A stretch of 64,000 nucleotides of DNA from Xanthobacter autotrophicus Py2 (GTDB lineage Bacteria > Pseudomonadota > Alphaproteobacteria > Rhizobiales > Xanthobacteraceae): the NCBI GenBank assembly GCA_000017645.1, contig CP000781.1, forward strand, positions 3,583,501-3,647,500. The letters run 5' to 3'. The notes below the pieces were generated by a model, which was given only the letters and a program-made list of their open reading frames with translations, was not told where the DNA came from and did not search any database. Numbering within the stretch: position 1 is the stretch's first letter; each line of letters starts with the position of its first letter. Of this stretch, positions 21,112-30,096 are shown one piece after another. The position numbers and the translations under genes were made by a program.

Positions 21112-21510
21112 TCAGGTCTTGCGGCGCCAGCGCATCAGGAGCGGGGCGACCACGGTCCGCATGGCGAGGATCCCGACGAAAGCGCCGAGGCTGCTCGCCA
21201 TCCAGTTGTCAACGCCCGGCGAGCGGCCCGGAATGAAGATCTGGGCGATCTCGAACAGGCCGGATGCCACGACGAAGGGCAGGGCGAGGCGAAGGAGTGA
21301 TGCCGCGGGAAAGGCGAAGGCCGTCACGGCACCCGTGCCCAGATAGGCGACGAAATGCTCCAAATTGCCGGAATAGCCGGTATGTGGCCGCTCGCTTCCC
21401 GGCAGCAGGGACAAGATGACGATCACCAGCCACAGTACGGCGGCGAGCCCTTTCAGGACGCGATCCTTGTGGCGCAGCAGGGTGCGCAGGGCCATGACGA
21501 ACGTGGTCAT
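21112..21510 (-). CDS. VanZ-like small membrane protein
   Basis: A 132-residue protein with three or four transmembrane segments. It has the VanZ-type layout, LSLLPGSERP followed by LEHFVAYLGTGAVTAF, then FEIAQIFIPGRSPGVDNWMASSLGAFVG near the end. The E-x-x-Q...R-x-x-x-x-x-D-x-x-x-N/S segment is the family hallmark. VanZ-like proteins have no firm biochemical role outside teicoplanin resistance. It stands alone. An internal Met6 start is possible. Confidence 0.82.
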   Translation of the reverse strand: MTTFVMALRTLLRHKDRVLKGLAAVLWLVIVILSLLPGSERPHTGYSGNLEHFVAYLGTGAVTAFAFPAASLLRLALPFVVASGLFEIAQIFIPGRSPGVDNWMASSLGAFVGILAMRTVVAPLLMRWRRKT

Positions 21511-21767
21511 TCGGCATCAATCATGGGAGCGTCCGCGAAGCTGGATCTGTTCAGGGGGGAGCCCGACCGTACCGGCGCAGACCTGGAACGGCGGCGCCGG
21601 TGGCTCTCTTTACTTTCATGACCTGTGCGGGAGGCGACGCAAAGCTCCGGCCGATGAAATGTCGGGTCGGGGAATGGAAATTTTCGCCGTCCTCAGTTTG
21701 GGGGATGCGGCGGCATCGGCTCTGACGAAAGATGATCCCGCGCTGCAGGAGACCTTCCGGGCAGCGT

Positions 21768-21810
21768 CGGCCGGGCCGCTTTCCCCGCACGCGGCCCGGC
21801 CGGGATTTTT
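21768..21810 (+). terminator. Strong terminator-like hairpin of an unidentified transcript
   Basis: Perfect 12-bp stem CGGCCGGGCCGC / GCGGCCCGGCCG, loop of 11, then GGATTTTT. Orientation is plus by the T tract. Confidence 0.7.
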
Positions 21811-21828
21811 CCTCCAGGTTTGCCTTCA

Positions 21829-21857
21829 GCCCCGCGCATCAGCGCGGGGCGCTCCTT
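21829..21857 (+). terminator. Second tandem terminator-like hairpin
   Basis: Perfect 9-bp stem GCCCCGCGC / GCGCGGGGC with loop ATCA, followed by GCTCCTTTT. It lies 18 bp after the previous hairpin. Confidence 0.6.
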
Positions 21858-21977
21858 TTGGAGCTGCGCCCTGGCCGGCTATGAGCCTCAACCATCCTCG
21901 TCTAAAATCTTGGCGTGCGTGTCCGCCGCAAATCCCGACGGTCTGCGCGGTGACGCGGCAAGGCGAGGAGCGGGATC

Positions 21978-23687
21978 GTGCGTGAAGCCCTCAGGCGCTG
22001 GGCACCCGGGCTAGCTGCTCTCCTCGCCTATCGCCGGGCGGATCTCGGCCCCGACCTGAGGGCGGGGCTGGCGGTGGCGGCGGTGGCGATCCCGGTGGGC
22101 ATCGCCTATGCCGAGCTTGCCGGCTTCCGCCCGGAGGTCGGCCTGTATTCCTGCGTCTTCCCCCTCGTCGCCTATGCCATCTTCGGTTCGTCCCGCCAGC
22201 TGGTGCTGGGGCCGGATGCGGCAACCTGTGCCGTCATCGCCTCGGCCGTGGCGCCGCTGGCGGCCGGAGACGGGGCGGCCTATGCGGCGCTGTCCGCCGA
22301 GCTGGCCCTCCTCACCGGCATCATCTGCATCCTGGCGCGGTTTCTGCGCCTCGGCGTGCTGGCCGATTTCCTCTCCAAGCCCATCCTCATCGGTTTCCTG
22401 AACGGCATCGCCATCACCATCGTGCTGGGCCAGCTTGCCAAGATCACGCGGATCGAGGCGGAGGGCGACCACGTCCTGCATGCCACCTTCGATCTTGTCG
22501 TGCGCCTGGGCGAGACCCATCCGCCGACCCTGCTGATCGCGCTCGGTGCGTTCGGCCTCATGATCGCGAGCGGCCGGCTGCTGCCGGCCTTTCCGGCCGC
22601 GGTGCTGGCCATGGCCGGCGCGGCGCTGGCGGTGTTCCTGCTGGGGCTCGACCTGTCCGGAGTGAAGACGTTGGGCGTGGTGCCGGCAGGGCTACCGGGC
22701 GTGATGCTGGTCCGGCTCGATCCCGACGCGCTGGCCGCGCTCGTGCCCGCCGCCGGCGGCCTCGCCTTGGTGAGCTTCACCAGCATGATGCTCACGTCCC
22801 GCTCCTTCGCCTCGAAGAACGGTTACGAGGTGGACCCGGACAAGGACTTCGCCGCCCTCGGCGCCGCCAACGTGGTTTCGGCCCTCACCCACGGCTTCGC
22901 CGTCAGCGGGGCGGATTCACGGACCGCCATGGCGGATGCCGCCGGCGGGCGTACCCACGCCGCCGCCTTGGTCGCGGCCGTGGCGGTGGCGCTGGTGCTC
23001 ATGTTCCTCACCGCGCCCCTGCGCTACGTGCCGGTGGCGGCGCTGGGCGCGGTGCTGGTGATGGCGGGCCTCTCGCTGGTGGACCTTGCCACCCTGCGCC
23101 TTATCGCCCGCGCCGACCGGACGGAGGCGGTGATCTCCCTTCTGGCCACGCTCGGGGTGGTGGTATTGGGGGCGACACAGGGCATCCTGGTCGCGGTGGT
23201 GCTGGCCCTGCTGCGGTTCCTGCACATCAGCGCACGGCCCCGGGTGGAAATCCTCGGCCGGGTGGCGGGCATGCCGGGCTTCCATGCCCTGTCGCGGCAC
23301 GAAAGCGCGACGGCGCCTCACGGCCTCGTCATCTTCCGCTTCAACGGCCCGCTCGTCTTCTTCAACGCCGGTCATTTCCGCCACGCGCTGATGGCGGCCA
23401 CCAGCGCCGAGCAGGGGGCGCCGAAGGCTGTCATCCTCGATCTGCTGCCAGTGACGGAAGTGGACGTGACGGGCCTTTTTACCCTGAAGGAGGTGTCCGA
23501 TGCCCTGCGCCAGCGCGGCATCGCGCTGGTCGGCGCCGGGCGACAGACCGAGTGGCGCAACTGGATGGTCACCCACGGCTTCAACCCCGATGGCATCGTC
23601 ATGCACCCCACCCTGCGTCACGCCGTGAAGGCGCTCGCAGCGGCGGATACGGACCATGCCGATGCGGATGATACGAAGGTGTCATAA
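21978..23687 (+). CDS. SulP-family inorganic anion transporter
   Basis: A 569-residue SLC26/SulP transporter, probably for sulfate, bicarbonate or another anion. The start is GTG at 21978, preceded by GAGGAG. The N-terminal signature reads DLRAGLAVAAVAIPVGIAYA, then LYSCVFPLVAYAIFGSSRQL and LGPDAATC. About 12-14 membrane spans occupy residues 25-430. A cytoplasmic STAS domain (about 445-555) has AVILDLLPVTEVDVTGLFTL. It is the only gene on its transcript as far as spacing shows. Substrate is not assigned; the missing carbonic anhydrase neighbour gives no help. Confidence 0.93.
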   Translation: MREALRRWAPGLAALLAYRRADLGPDLRAGLAVAAVAIPVGIAYAELAGFRPEVGLYSCVFPLVAYAIFGSSRQLVLGPDAATCAVIASAVAPLAAGDGAAYAALSAELALLTGIICILARFLRLGVLADFLSKPILIGFLNGIAITIVLGQLAKITRIEAEGDHVLHATFDLVVRLGETHPPTLLIALGAFGLMIASGRLLPAFPAAVLAMAGAALAVFLLGLDLSGVKTLGVVPAGLPGVMLVRLDPDALAALVPAAGGLALVSFTSMMLTSRSFASKNGYEVDPDKDFAALGAANVVSALTHGFAVSGADSRTAMADAAGGRTHAAALVAAVAVALVLMFLTAPLRYVPVAALGAVLVMAGLSLVDLATLRLIARADRTEAVISLLATLGVVVLGATQGILVAVVLALLRFLHISARPRVEILGRVAGMPGFHALSRHESATAPHGLVIFRFNGPLVFFNAGHFRHALMAATSAEQGAPKAVILDLLPVTEVDVTGLFTLKEVSDALRQRGIALVGAGRQTEWRNWMVTHGFNPDGIVMHPTLRHAVKALAAADTDHADADDTKVS

Positions 23688-23763
23688 ATCCAAGGATTGA
23701 TTTGTGTCATGGAAGACGAGAGCCTGAATTCGGCATAGGCTTGGGGACGCATTCGGCTTGAGC

Positions 23764-23788
23764 CCACCTCGGTAGAGGCTATTTTTTT
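23764..23788 (+). terminator. Imperfect terminator after sulP
   Basis: CCTC / GAGG stem, loop GGTA, with flanking complementary bases, followed by seven T (23782-23788). The position 75 bp after the sulP stop fits. Confidence 0.5.
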
Positions 23789-23865
23789 CGCCTGTCACGC
23801 GCGCTGATCGCGGGGAAGGTCAGATTGAGCAGCCGGCACCGGTGGGACGACAGGGAGAAATCTTG

Positions 23866-24849
23866 ATGCCGGCCTCCATCGCCCTGGAGCCTTCCTTGCC
23901 CCACGCCCAGGCGCCGCGCCATGAGAAGTATGATCGTCTCATCGCTGCCGCGCAGGCCCTGCCCAAGCTGCGGGTGGCGGTGGCCCATCCCTGCGACGAA
24001 GCCTCTCTCGGCGCGGCGCTGGAGGCAGCGGAACTGGGCCTCATCGAGCCCATTCTGGTCGGCCCGCCGGGGAAGATCGCGGCTGCCGCCGCCGCGGCCA
24101 GGCTGGACATTTCCGCCCTGCGCCAGGTCGGCGCCGCCCACAGCCATGACGCCGCGGCCAAGGCGGTGGAACTGGTGCGCTGCGGAGAAGCCGACGCCCT
24201 GATGAAGGGCAGCCTGCACACCGACGAGTTGATGAGCGCCGTGGTGGCCCGCGACACCGGCCTGCGCACCGCGCGCCGCATCAGCCACTGCTTCGTCATG
24301 GACGTGCCCAGCCATCCCGACCCGCTGATCATCACGGATGCGGCCATCAACATTGCGCCGTCGCTGGAAGACAAGAGCCACATCGTTCAGAACGCCATCG
24401 ATCTGGCCAATGCACTGAAGTTCGACGAGCCGCGTGTCGCGGTGCTCTCGGCCATGGAGACGGTGAACCCCAACGTGCCCTCCACCATCGAGGCGGCGGC
24501 CCTGTGCAAGATGGCCGATCGCGGCCAGATCACCGGCGGTATCGTGGACGGGCCGCTGGCCCTCGACAACGCCATCGATCTCGGCTCGGCGGCCATCAAG
24601 CACATCACCTCGCCGGTGGCCGGTCGCGCCAACATCCTGGTGGTGCCGGATCTTGAGGCCGGCAACATGCTGGCGAAAAGCCTCACCTTCCTGGCCGGCG
24701 CCGATGCCGCGGGCATCGTGCTGGGCGCCCGCGTTCCCATCATCCTGACCAGCCGGGCGGATTCCAAGACCACGCGGCTCGCCTCCTGCGCCGTGGCGTC
24801 CCTGTTGGCTGACGCACAGCGCGCGATGGCCAAGGCGGTGGAGGTCTGA
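23866..24849 (+). CDS. Phosphate acetyl/butyryltransferase (PTA_PTB family)
   Basis: A 327-residue phosphotransacylase that exchanges CoA and phosphate between acyl-CoA and acyl phosphate. The start at 23866 (MPASIALEP) has AGGGAG 9 bases upstream. Conserved segments: EADALMKGSLHTDELMSAV, DPLIITDAAINIAPSLEDK, VAVLSAMETVNPNVPSTIEA and VPDLEAGNMLAKSL. It is the short form without the regulatory N-terminal domain of long Pta, and resembles the transacylase half of enoyl-CoA-hydratase/Pta fusions. Its stop is 2 bp from ackA. Acetyl-CoA is the likely substrate; a longer or 3-hydroxy acyl group is possible in this context. Confidence 0.9.
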   Translation: MPASIALEPSLPHAQAPRHEKYDRLIAAAQALPKLRVAVAHPCDEASLGAALEAAELGLIEPILVGPPGKIAAAAAAARLDISALRQVGAAHSHDAAAKAVELVRCGEADALMKGSLHTDELMSAVVARDTGLRTARRISHCFVMDVPSHPDPLIITDAAINIAPSLEDKSHIVQNAIDLANALKFDEPRVAVLSAMETVNPNVPSTIEAAALCKMADRGQITGGIVDGPLALDNAIDLGSAAIKHITSPVAGRANILVVPDLEAGNMLAKSLTFLAGADAAGIVLGARVPIILTSRADSKTTRLASCAVASLLADAQRAMAKAVEV

Positions 24850-24851
24850 AC

Positions 24852-26063
24852 ATGGCGAAAGTGCAGCTTGTCCTGAATGCGGGCTCCTCCAGCCTCAAGT
24901 TCCAGGTGTTCGTGGACGACGGGGCGGACGTGCCCAACCGCCTCTATCGCGGCCTGTTCGAGGGCCTCGGCACCGACCCGCACTTCAAGGTGAAGGACCA
25001 TGAGGGCGCGGTGGTGGGGGAGGAGCGCTGGCCCCATGACACGGCCTACGGGTTCGAGGAGGCGCTGGCCTACCTCTCCGACTGGCTCGCCGCCCATCGC
25101 GGCGGCCACCAGCTTGCCGCCGTGGGCCATCGCGTGGTGCACGGCGGGCCGAACTACACCCATGCGGTGCGCCTGACGCCGGAGATCATCGCCGAGCTGG
25201 ACACGCTCTCCCCGCTCGCGCCGCTGCACCAGCCACGCAGCCTGGAGCCCATCCGCATCATCGCGCGGCGGGTGCCGGGCCTGCCGCAGGTGGCGGCCTT
25301 CGACACCGCCTTCCATCGCACCCAGCCGGAGATCGCCCAGGCCTTCGCCATCCCGCAGTCCCTCACCGACGCGGGGGTGAAGCGCTACGGGTTCCACGGC
25401 CTGTCCTACGCCTATCTTGCCACCCAGTTTCCGCACGTGGACGAGCGCCTCGTCCACGGCAAGGTGGTGGCGGCGCATCTCGGCTCGGGCGCGAGCCTTG
25501 GCGCCTATGCGGCCTCGAAGAGCATCGCCACCACCATGGGCTTTTCCGCCCTGGACGGGCTGGTGATGGGCACGCGCTGCGGCACCATCGACGCGGGGGT
25601 GGTGTTCTATCTCCAGCGTGAGCTGGGCATGAGCGCACCGGAGGCCGAGCACTTCCTCTATACCAAATGCGGCCTGCTCGGCGTCTCCGGCATCTCCAAC
25701 GACATGCGCGAATTGCGCGAGAAGGCGGAGGCGGAGCCGAGCGCGCAGCGGGCCATCGACCTGTTCGTCTATCGCATCAACCGGGAGTTCGGCTCGCTGG
25801 TGGCGGCGCTGGGCGGCATCGACGCCCTCGTCTTCACCGCCGGCATCGGCGAGAACGATGCGGCCACCCGCGCAGAGGTGATCGAGGCCGCCCGCTGGGC
25901 CGGCTTCGAGCTGGACCCGGAAGCCAACCGCTCCGGCGCGACCCGCATCACCAGGGGCAGTGGTCCGCAGGCCTATGTGATCCCCACCGACGAGGAATGG
26001 ACCATCGTGCGCGAGATGCGCGCGGTGCTGGCGGAGAGCCGGCAGGATGCCGGCCAGATCTGA
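24852..26063 (+). CDS. ackA: Acetate kinase
   Basis: A 403-residue ASKHA-fold kinase that interconverts acetyl phosphate plus ADP with acetate plus ATP. The N-terminal VLNAGSSSLKFQVF is the phosphate-binding signature. VGHRVVHGG, FDTAFHRTQP, KRYGFHGLSYAYL, AHLGSGASLGAY and VFTAGIGENDAATR follow in the expected order. It is translationally linked to the phosphotransacylase and followed after 71 bp by the DUF3141 gene. Together they give acyl-CoA to ATP conversion or the reverse. Confidence 0.95.
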   Translation: MAKVQLVLNAGSSSLKFQVFVDDGADVPNRLYRGLFEGLGTDPHFKVKDHEGAVVGEERWPHDTAYGFEEALAYLSDWLAAHRGGHQLAAVGHRVVHGGPNYTHAVRLTPEIIAELDTLSPLAPLHQPRSLEPIRIIARRVPGLPQVAAFDTAFHRTQPEIAQAFAIPQSLTDAGVKRYGFHGLSYAYLATQFPHVDERLVHGKVVAAHLGSGASLGAYAASKSIATTMGFSALDGLVMGTRCGTIDAGVVFYLQRELGMSAPEAEHFLYTKCGLLGVSGISNDMRELREKAEAEPSAQRAIDLFVYRINREFGSLVAALGGIDALVFTAGIGENDAATRAEVIEAARWAGFELDPEANRSGATRITRGSGPQAYVIPTDEEWTIVREMRAVLAESRQDAGQI

Positions 26064-27721
26064 GCGGCTCGAGCCCATGGCCCGGAGCCGTTTCGCGGTT
26101 CGCTGAAACGCGGCGACTCTCGAAGGAGACGCACATGAACCCGTTCGACATGATGAAGGTGTATGGCCGGGTGGCGGAGATCTATCGCCTGCGCCTCGGC
26201 GAGGCGGTCTCGGCCTACGGCGTGGCCATGCGGGGCGCGGCGAGCGCCTTTGCCGCCGCCTGCCGCCCGCAGGATCCGGCGAGCGCCTGGCGCGACACGG
26301 TCTCCTACACGTTCGACGCGGCCCAGCGGTCCCTCATCTTCTGGGACACCATGCGCCAGCGCGGCAACAACTGGATCGCTCACGAGAAAGCCGGCAAGCC
26401 GCCGCTGCTGGCCTTCGATTATGAGACCGTCGCCGACGCGCGCACCTTCGCGCGCCCCGCCAACTACGCCCTGGTGCGCATCCTGCCGCCGGCGGGCGTG
26501 ACGCTCGATCCCGACAAGCGACCGTTCCTGATCATCGATCCGCGCGCCGGCCACGGGCCGGGCATCGGTGGCTTCAAGGCGGATTCGGAGGTCGGCTTCG
26601 CAATGAAGGCCGGGCATGCGGTGTACATGGTCATCTTCTTCCCCGAGCCGGTGCCGGGGCAGACGCTGGCGGACGTGTCGCTGGCGGAGGCGGAGTTGGT
26701 GCGCATCGTGCGCGGGCGCCATCCCACCTGCGACAAGCCGGTGGTGATGGGCAATTGCCAGGGCGGATGGGCCGCCATGCTGGTGGCGGCGCTGGATCCC
26801 GACAATGTGGGTCCCATCGTGGTGAATGGCGCGCCCATGTCCTACTGGGCCGGCAACGACGCCGAGAACCCCATGCGCTACGCCGGCGGCGTGCTCGGCG
26901 GCGCGTGGACGGCCTCGCTGGCCGCGGACCTCGGTGGCGGGGTCTTCGACGGCGCCTACCTGGTGGACAATTTCGAGTATCTGAACCCGGCCAACACCTA
27001 TTTCGGCAAGTATTACACCCTCTATTCCCGCATCGACACCGAGCCGGCGCGTTTCCTGGAATTCGAGCGCTGGTGGGGCGGCTACTTCCTGATGAACCGG
27101 GAAGAGATCAAGTGGATCGTCGAGAACCTGTTCGTCGGCAACAAGCTGGCCGCGGGCAAAGCGGAATGGGCGCCGGGCAAGACCTTCGACCTGAAGGCGG
27201 TGCGCTCGCCCATCATCGTCTTCGCCTCGCTGGGCGACAACATCACGCCGCCGCAGCAGGCCATCAACTGGGTTGCCGATCTCTATCCCACCACGCAGGC
27301 CCTCAAGAATGCCGGGCAGGTGGTGGTGGGTCTGATGCACCAGAGCGTCGGTCACCTGGGTATCTTCGTCTCCGGCGCGGTGGCGAGGCGCGAGCATGCG
27401 CAGATCGTCGATCTCATCGAGCATGTGGAAGGGCTGGCTCCCGGCCTCTATGGCATGACCATCGAGGAGGGTCATTCCGGCGCCGAAGTGAAATATGACG
27501 TGACGCTCACCGAGCTGAGGGTGGAAGACCTCGCCGTGCTGCAGAAATACAGCCGCAAGGATGAGATCCCGTTCGAGGTGGTGGCGAATGTGTCGCAGGT
27601 CAATGCGCGGGCCTACGAGACCTTCGTGCATCCTGTCCTCTCGGCGGTGGTGACGCCGGAGATGGGGCGGGCGCTGAGGGCGGTGCATCCGCTGCGGTTG
27701 GCACGCTGGGGCCTCTCCGAC

Positions 27722-27726
27722 CTTAA
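27722..27726. repeat. Left target-site duplication CTTAA
   Basis: CTTAA immediately before the left IS end, repeated exactly at 29398-29402. Confidence 0.88.
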
Positions 27727-27742
27727 CCCACATTTCCCAAGT
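27727..27742 (+). repeat. IS left terminal inverted repeat
   Basis: CCCACATTTCCCAAGT; matches the reverse complement of the right end at 13 of 16 positions. Confidence 0.85.
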
Positions 27743-27820
27743 AAGGCGCTGATTTCGCTGTCCTGACCATTATATTTCCTATATAAAACATGGTGTTGAA
27801 GGCTACGAGGGGCGCGTTTC

Positions 27821-29176
27821 ATGGATCACCCAGAGGGTGCGGGCTTGCAACGGGCAGATCGGGTGGATTTCGACCCTCGCGTGCGGCTGGAATTTCGCGG
27901 CACGCAGCTCAGTTCCGACGGCGGCCTTCTGGTGATGCGCGAGCTTGATGACGCGCTCGGGTTGTCCGATTTGGCGTCAGCGGCGCTGCGCGATACTCGC
28001 TCTGGCAAGAACACGGTCCATCGGCTCGACGGCCTGTTCCGGCAATCAGTCTTTGGGCGGCTGGCCGGATACGAGGATGTCAACGACGCCAACCGTCTCG
28101 CCTGCGATCCGGTCATGCGCCAAGTTGTCGGCGGCAGAGCGGTCGATGCACAAGCGGCCTCGGCATCGCAGATGGGACGGTTCGAGACCGAGACGCTGGC
28201 TCTGGCCGGGAACCGTGCCGCGCTGGCCGACCTGAACGGGCAATGGATCGACCGGTTCCATGACCGTAACGGGCTGAAGTACATCGTTCTGGACATGGAC
28301 AGCTCGGTCAGCCCGACCCATGGCGACCAGGAAGGGTCCGCCTGGAGTGGCCATTTCGACTGTAGCTGCTATCACCCCAACTTTCTGTTCAACCAGTTCG
28401 GGATGCTGGAACGCTGCGCCCTGCGCCATGGCAACGTCCACAGCGCCGATGGCTGGCGTGATGTTCTCGACCCCGTCATTGCGCGCTACGCGGAGCGCGA
28501 CCTTGGTGGCAGGTTCTTCCGGGCCGATGCTGCCTACGCGATCCCGGCGATCTATGAGCGATTGGAAGAAGCGCGGTTCTTCTACGCCATCCGGCTGCCC
28601 GCAAACGCGGTCCTCAAGGACAAGATCGCGCATCGGCTAACGCGCCCTGTCGGGCGGCCGTCACTGACCAAGGTCAAGCGGTTCTTCGAGGAATTCGAGT
28701 ATCAGGCGGCGTCCTGGGACAAGGAACGCCGGGTGATCGCCAAGATCGAATGGCATCCGGGCGAACTGTTCCCGCGTGTCGGCTTCATCGTCACCAACCT
28801 GCCGATGGAGCCGGACTGGGTGGTGCGGTTCTACAACCAGCGCGGCACCGCCGAGCAGCACATCAAAGAGGGCAAATACGCCTTTCGCTGGACGCGGCTG
28901 TCGTGCCGGAAGTTCCGCGACAATGAGGTGCGGCTGCAACTGCACGCCCTGGCGTACAACCTGGCCACCTTCTTGCGCTGCATCGAGCTGCCCGAGGCCA
29001 TGGCCGACTGGTCGTTGACCAGCCTGCAACTGAAGCTGATCAAGATCGGGGCACGTGTGGTCCGTCACGCCCGCACCATCACCTTCCAGCTGGCCGAGGT
29101 CGCTGTCACCGGCACGATGGTACGCGCCATCCTCGCCGCTATCCGCCGATTGCGAGCGCCACCGCTATGCGCATGA
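27821..29176 (+). CDS. IS1380-family transposase
   Basis: A full-length 451-residue DDE transposase. Catalytic blocks: first Asp in YIVLDMDSSVSPTHGDQEG, second in FFRADAAYAIPAIYERL, and the Glu in YNQRGTAEQHIKEGKYAF (the Y-N-x-R-G-x-x-E-x-x-I-K-E motif). GAGGGG about 9 bases before the ATG is the likely ribosome site, and an AT-rich stretch TATATTTCCTATATAAAAC just upstream may be its promoter. No stop or frameshift is seen, so the element is probably active or recently arrived. It resembles the IS1247-type elements described from Xanthobacter, from memory only. Confidence 0.94.
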   Translation: MDHPEGAGLQRADRVDFDPRVRLEFRGTQLSSDGGLLVMRELDDALGLSDLASAALRDTRSGKNTVHRLDGLFRQSVFGRLAGYEDVNDANRLACDPVMRQVVGGRAVDAQAASASQMGRFETETLALAGNRAALADLNGQWIDRFHDRNGLKYIVLDMDSSVSPTHGDQEGSAWSGHFDCSCYHPNFLFNQFGMLERCALRHGNVHSADGWRDVLDPVIARYAERDLGGRFFRADAAYAIPAIYERLEEARFFYAIRLPANAVLKDKIAHRLTRPVGRPSLTKVKRFFEEFEYQAASWDKERRVIAKIEWHPGELFPRVGFIVTNLPMEPDWVVRFYNQRGTAEQHIKEGKYAFRWTRLSCRKFRDNEVRLQLHALAYNLATFLRCIELPEAMADWSLTSLQLKLIKIGARVVRHARTITFQLAEVAVTGTMVRAILAAIRRLRAPPLCA

Positions 29177-29381
29177 TCGCGATCCACGCTCAAACTGAAC
29201 GAAAGCGGCTGGACAGATCTGTCCGCTGCGCTGAAAAACGCCGCCCCTGGGCAAGGAAACAGCGGCTTCGCGGTCTGATCCGTCCAGATCCAGCAGTCTG
29301 CGCGACCGCAGGTGCCGCTTGCGGCAGAAAATCCTTGTCTAGCGCTCGGATACAGGCGCTCTTCACCTCAAACGACACGCC

Positions 29382-29397
29382 ACTTGGGGAATGCAGG
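29382..29397 (-). repeat. IS right terminal inverted repeat
   Basis: Reverse complement reads CCTGCATTCCCCAAGT, pairing with the left end. Confidence 0.85.
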
Positions 29398-29402
29398 CTT
29401 AA
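29398..29402. repeat. Right target-site duplication CTTAA
   Basis: Second copy of CTTAA, directly after the right IS end and directly before the resumed DUF3141 frame. Confidence 0.88.
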
Positions 29403-30096
29403 TCCGTTCCTCGCCGCCCTGGCACCCTTCGCGGAATTTGCCCGCGGCCAGCGCACCCCGCGCAACGAGGACGGCCCGCACGTGGCCGCCGAGCATTTCA
29501 TGGCCACGGCCATCACCGCCGGCTTCGACTTCTACCGGCAAACGCGCGACGCCACGGTGGAGACCGAATTCTTCCGCCTCTACGGCACCCTCGCCATGCT
29601 GGACCCCGACCTCACGGCGCCGACGACGCCTGCCATCGTGGAGCAGTCGCCGGTGGAGGTGGCGTCCGCCCTCGCCAGCCTGCGTGAGGGCGGCTTCACC
29701 GATGCGGCGGTGCGCGTGGCGCTGCTGGCCCAGAAGCGCGGCGGCGGTCAGCAGAGGCTCTCCATCCTGAAGCAGATCCGCGAGCTGGTGGGGCATGAGG
29801 TGGGCCTCCTCGCGCTGCCGGCCGACGACGCGCAGGCGATCATCCGGCGGCAGTCCATCATCGTCGAGCATGCGCCCGACGAGGCCCTCGCCACGCTGCC
29901 GGCCCTGCTTCCCACCCCCGAGGCGCGTGCCCACCTGCTGACGTTGCTTGACCGGCTGCTGGCAAACATCGCCTTCGGGCCGGATGTGAACGACGTGGTC
30001 GCCGATGTGAAGCGCGTGTTGGCCGAGGGCCCGGCGGGGCAGGGCGCCGAGGGCCAGGTCATTCCATTTCCTTCCTATGCAGGGCTGTCCGTATGA
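29403..30096 (+). pseudogene. DUF3141 protein, 3' part after the IS
   Basis: The C-terminal 230 residues of the interrupted protein (FLAALAPFAEFARGQRTPRN ... VIPFPSYAGLSV). The frame is open from inside the IS, but no good start with a ribosome site is visible, so a separate product is doubtful. The segment is helical and includes TDAAVRVALLAQKRGGGQQRL and FGPDVNDVVADVKRVL. Its stop overlaps the fabI-like start (ATGA), showing that the intact gene was coupled to it. Confidence 0.88.

Larger units (their letters stand above)
21511..21977. other. 467-bp non-coding region with two hairpin terminators
   Basis: No gene I can support: frames here lack family features. It contains two terminator-like hairpins in plus orientation (21768-21810 and 21829-21857) with no plus-strand gene upstream, since the VanZ-like gene runs away from it. 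A small RNA between about 21530 and 21800 is possible. The remaining 120 bp carry the sulP promoter. Confidence 0.5.
26135..27766 (+). pseudogene. DUF3141 / PHA-synthase-like protein, 5' part interrupted by an IS
   Basis: The start MNPFDMMKVYGRVAEIYRLR at 26135 has AAGGAG 8 bases upstream. The first 531 codons belong to a DUF3141 protein; the last codons before the stop at 27766 are read from the IS1380-family element. It is an alpha/beta-hydrolase-type protein with a lipase-like box MGNCQGGW, Cys208 taking the nucleophile place as in class I PHA synthases (G-x-C-x-G). Candidate partner residues are the Asp of SLGDNITPP and a His in QSVGHLG. Joining 26135-27726 to 29403-30096 restores a 761-codon frame with no other defect (SDL-NP-FLAAL across the joint). 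The truncated 543-residue product keeps the hydrolase core but loses about 230 residues. No function is proven for DUF3141. Confidence 0.88.
27727..29397 (+). mobile_element. IS1380-family insertion sequence, 1,671 bp, intact
   Basis: Bounded by imperfect terminal inverted repeats (13 of 16 match) and by a 5-bp CTTAA duplication. It contains one full transposase gene and about 220 bp of non-coding right end. Length fits the IS1380 family (about 1.6-1.7 kb). It sits inside the DUF3141 gene in the same orientation. It lacks the very strong GC3 bias of its neighbours, as expected for an acquired element. Confidence 0.92.

Noticed and set aside
24852..26063. Butyrate kinase instead of acetate kinase
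   Set aside because: Motifs and length (403 residues) match AckA; butyrate kinases are near 350-360 residues.
29167..29402. Start of a separate gene in the IS right end leading into the DUF3141 3' part
   Set aside because: The frame before 29403 is IS non-coding DNA; no ribosome site or conserved start is seen.
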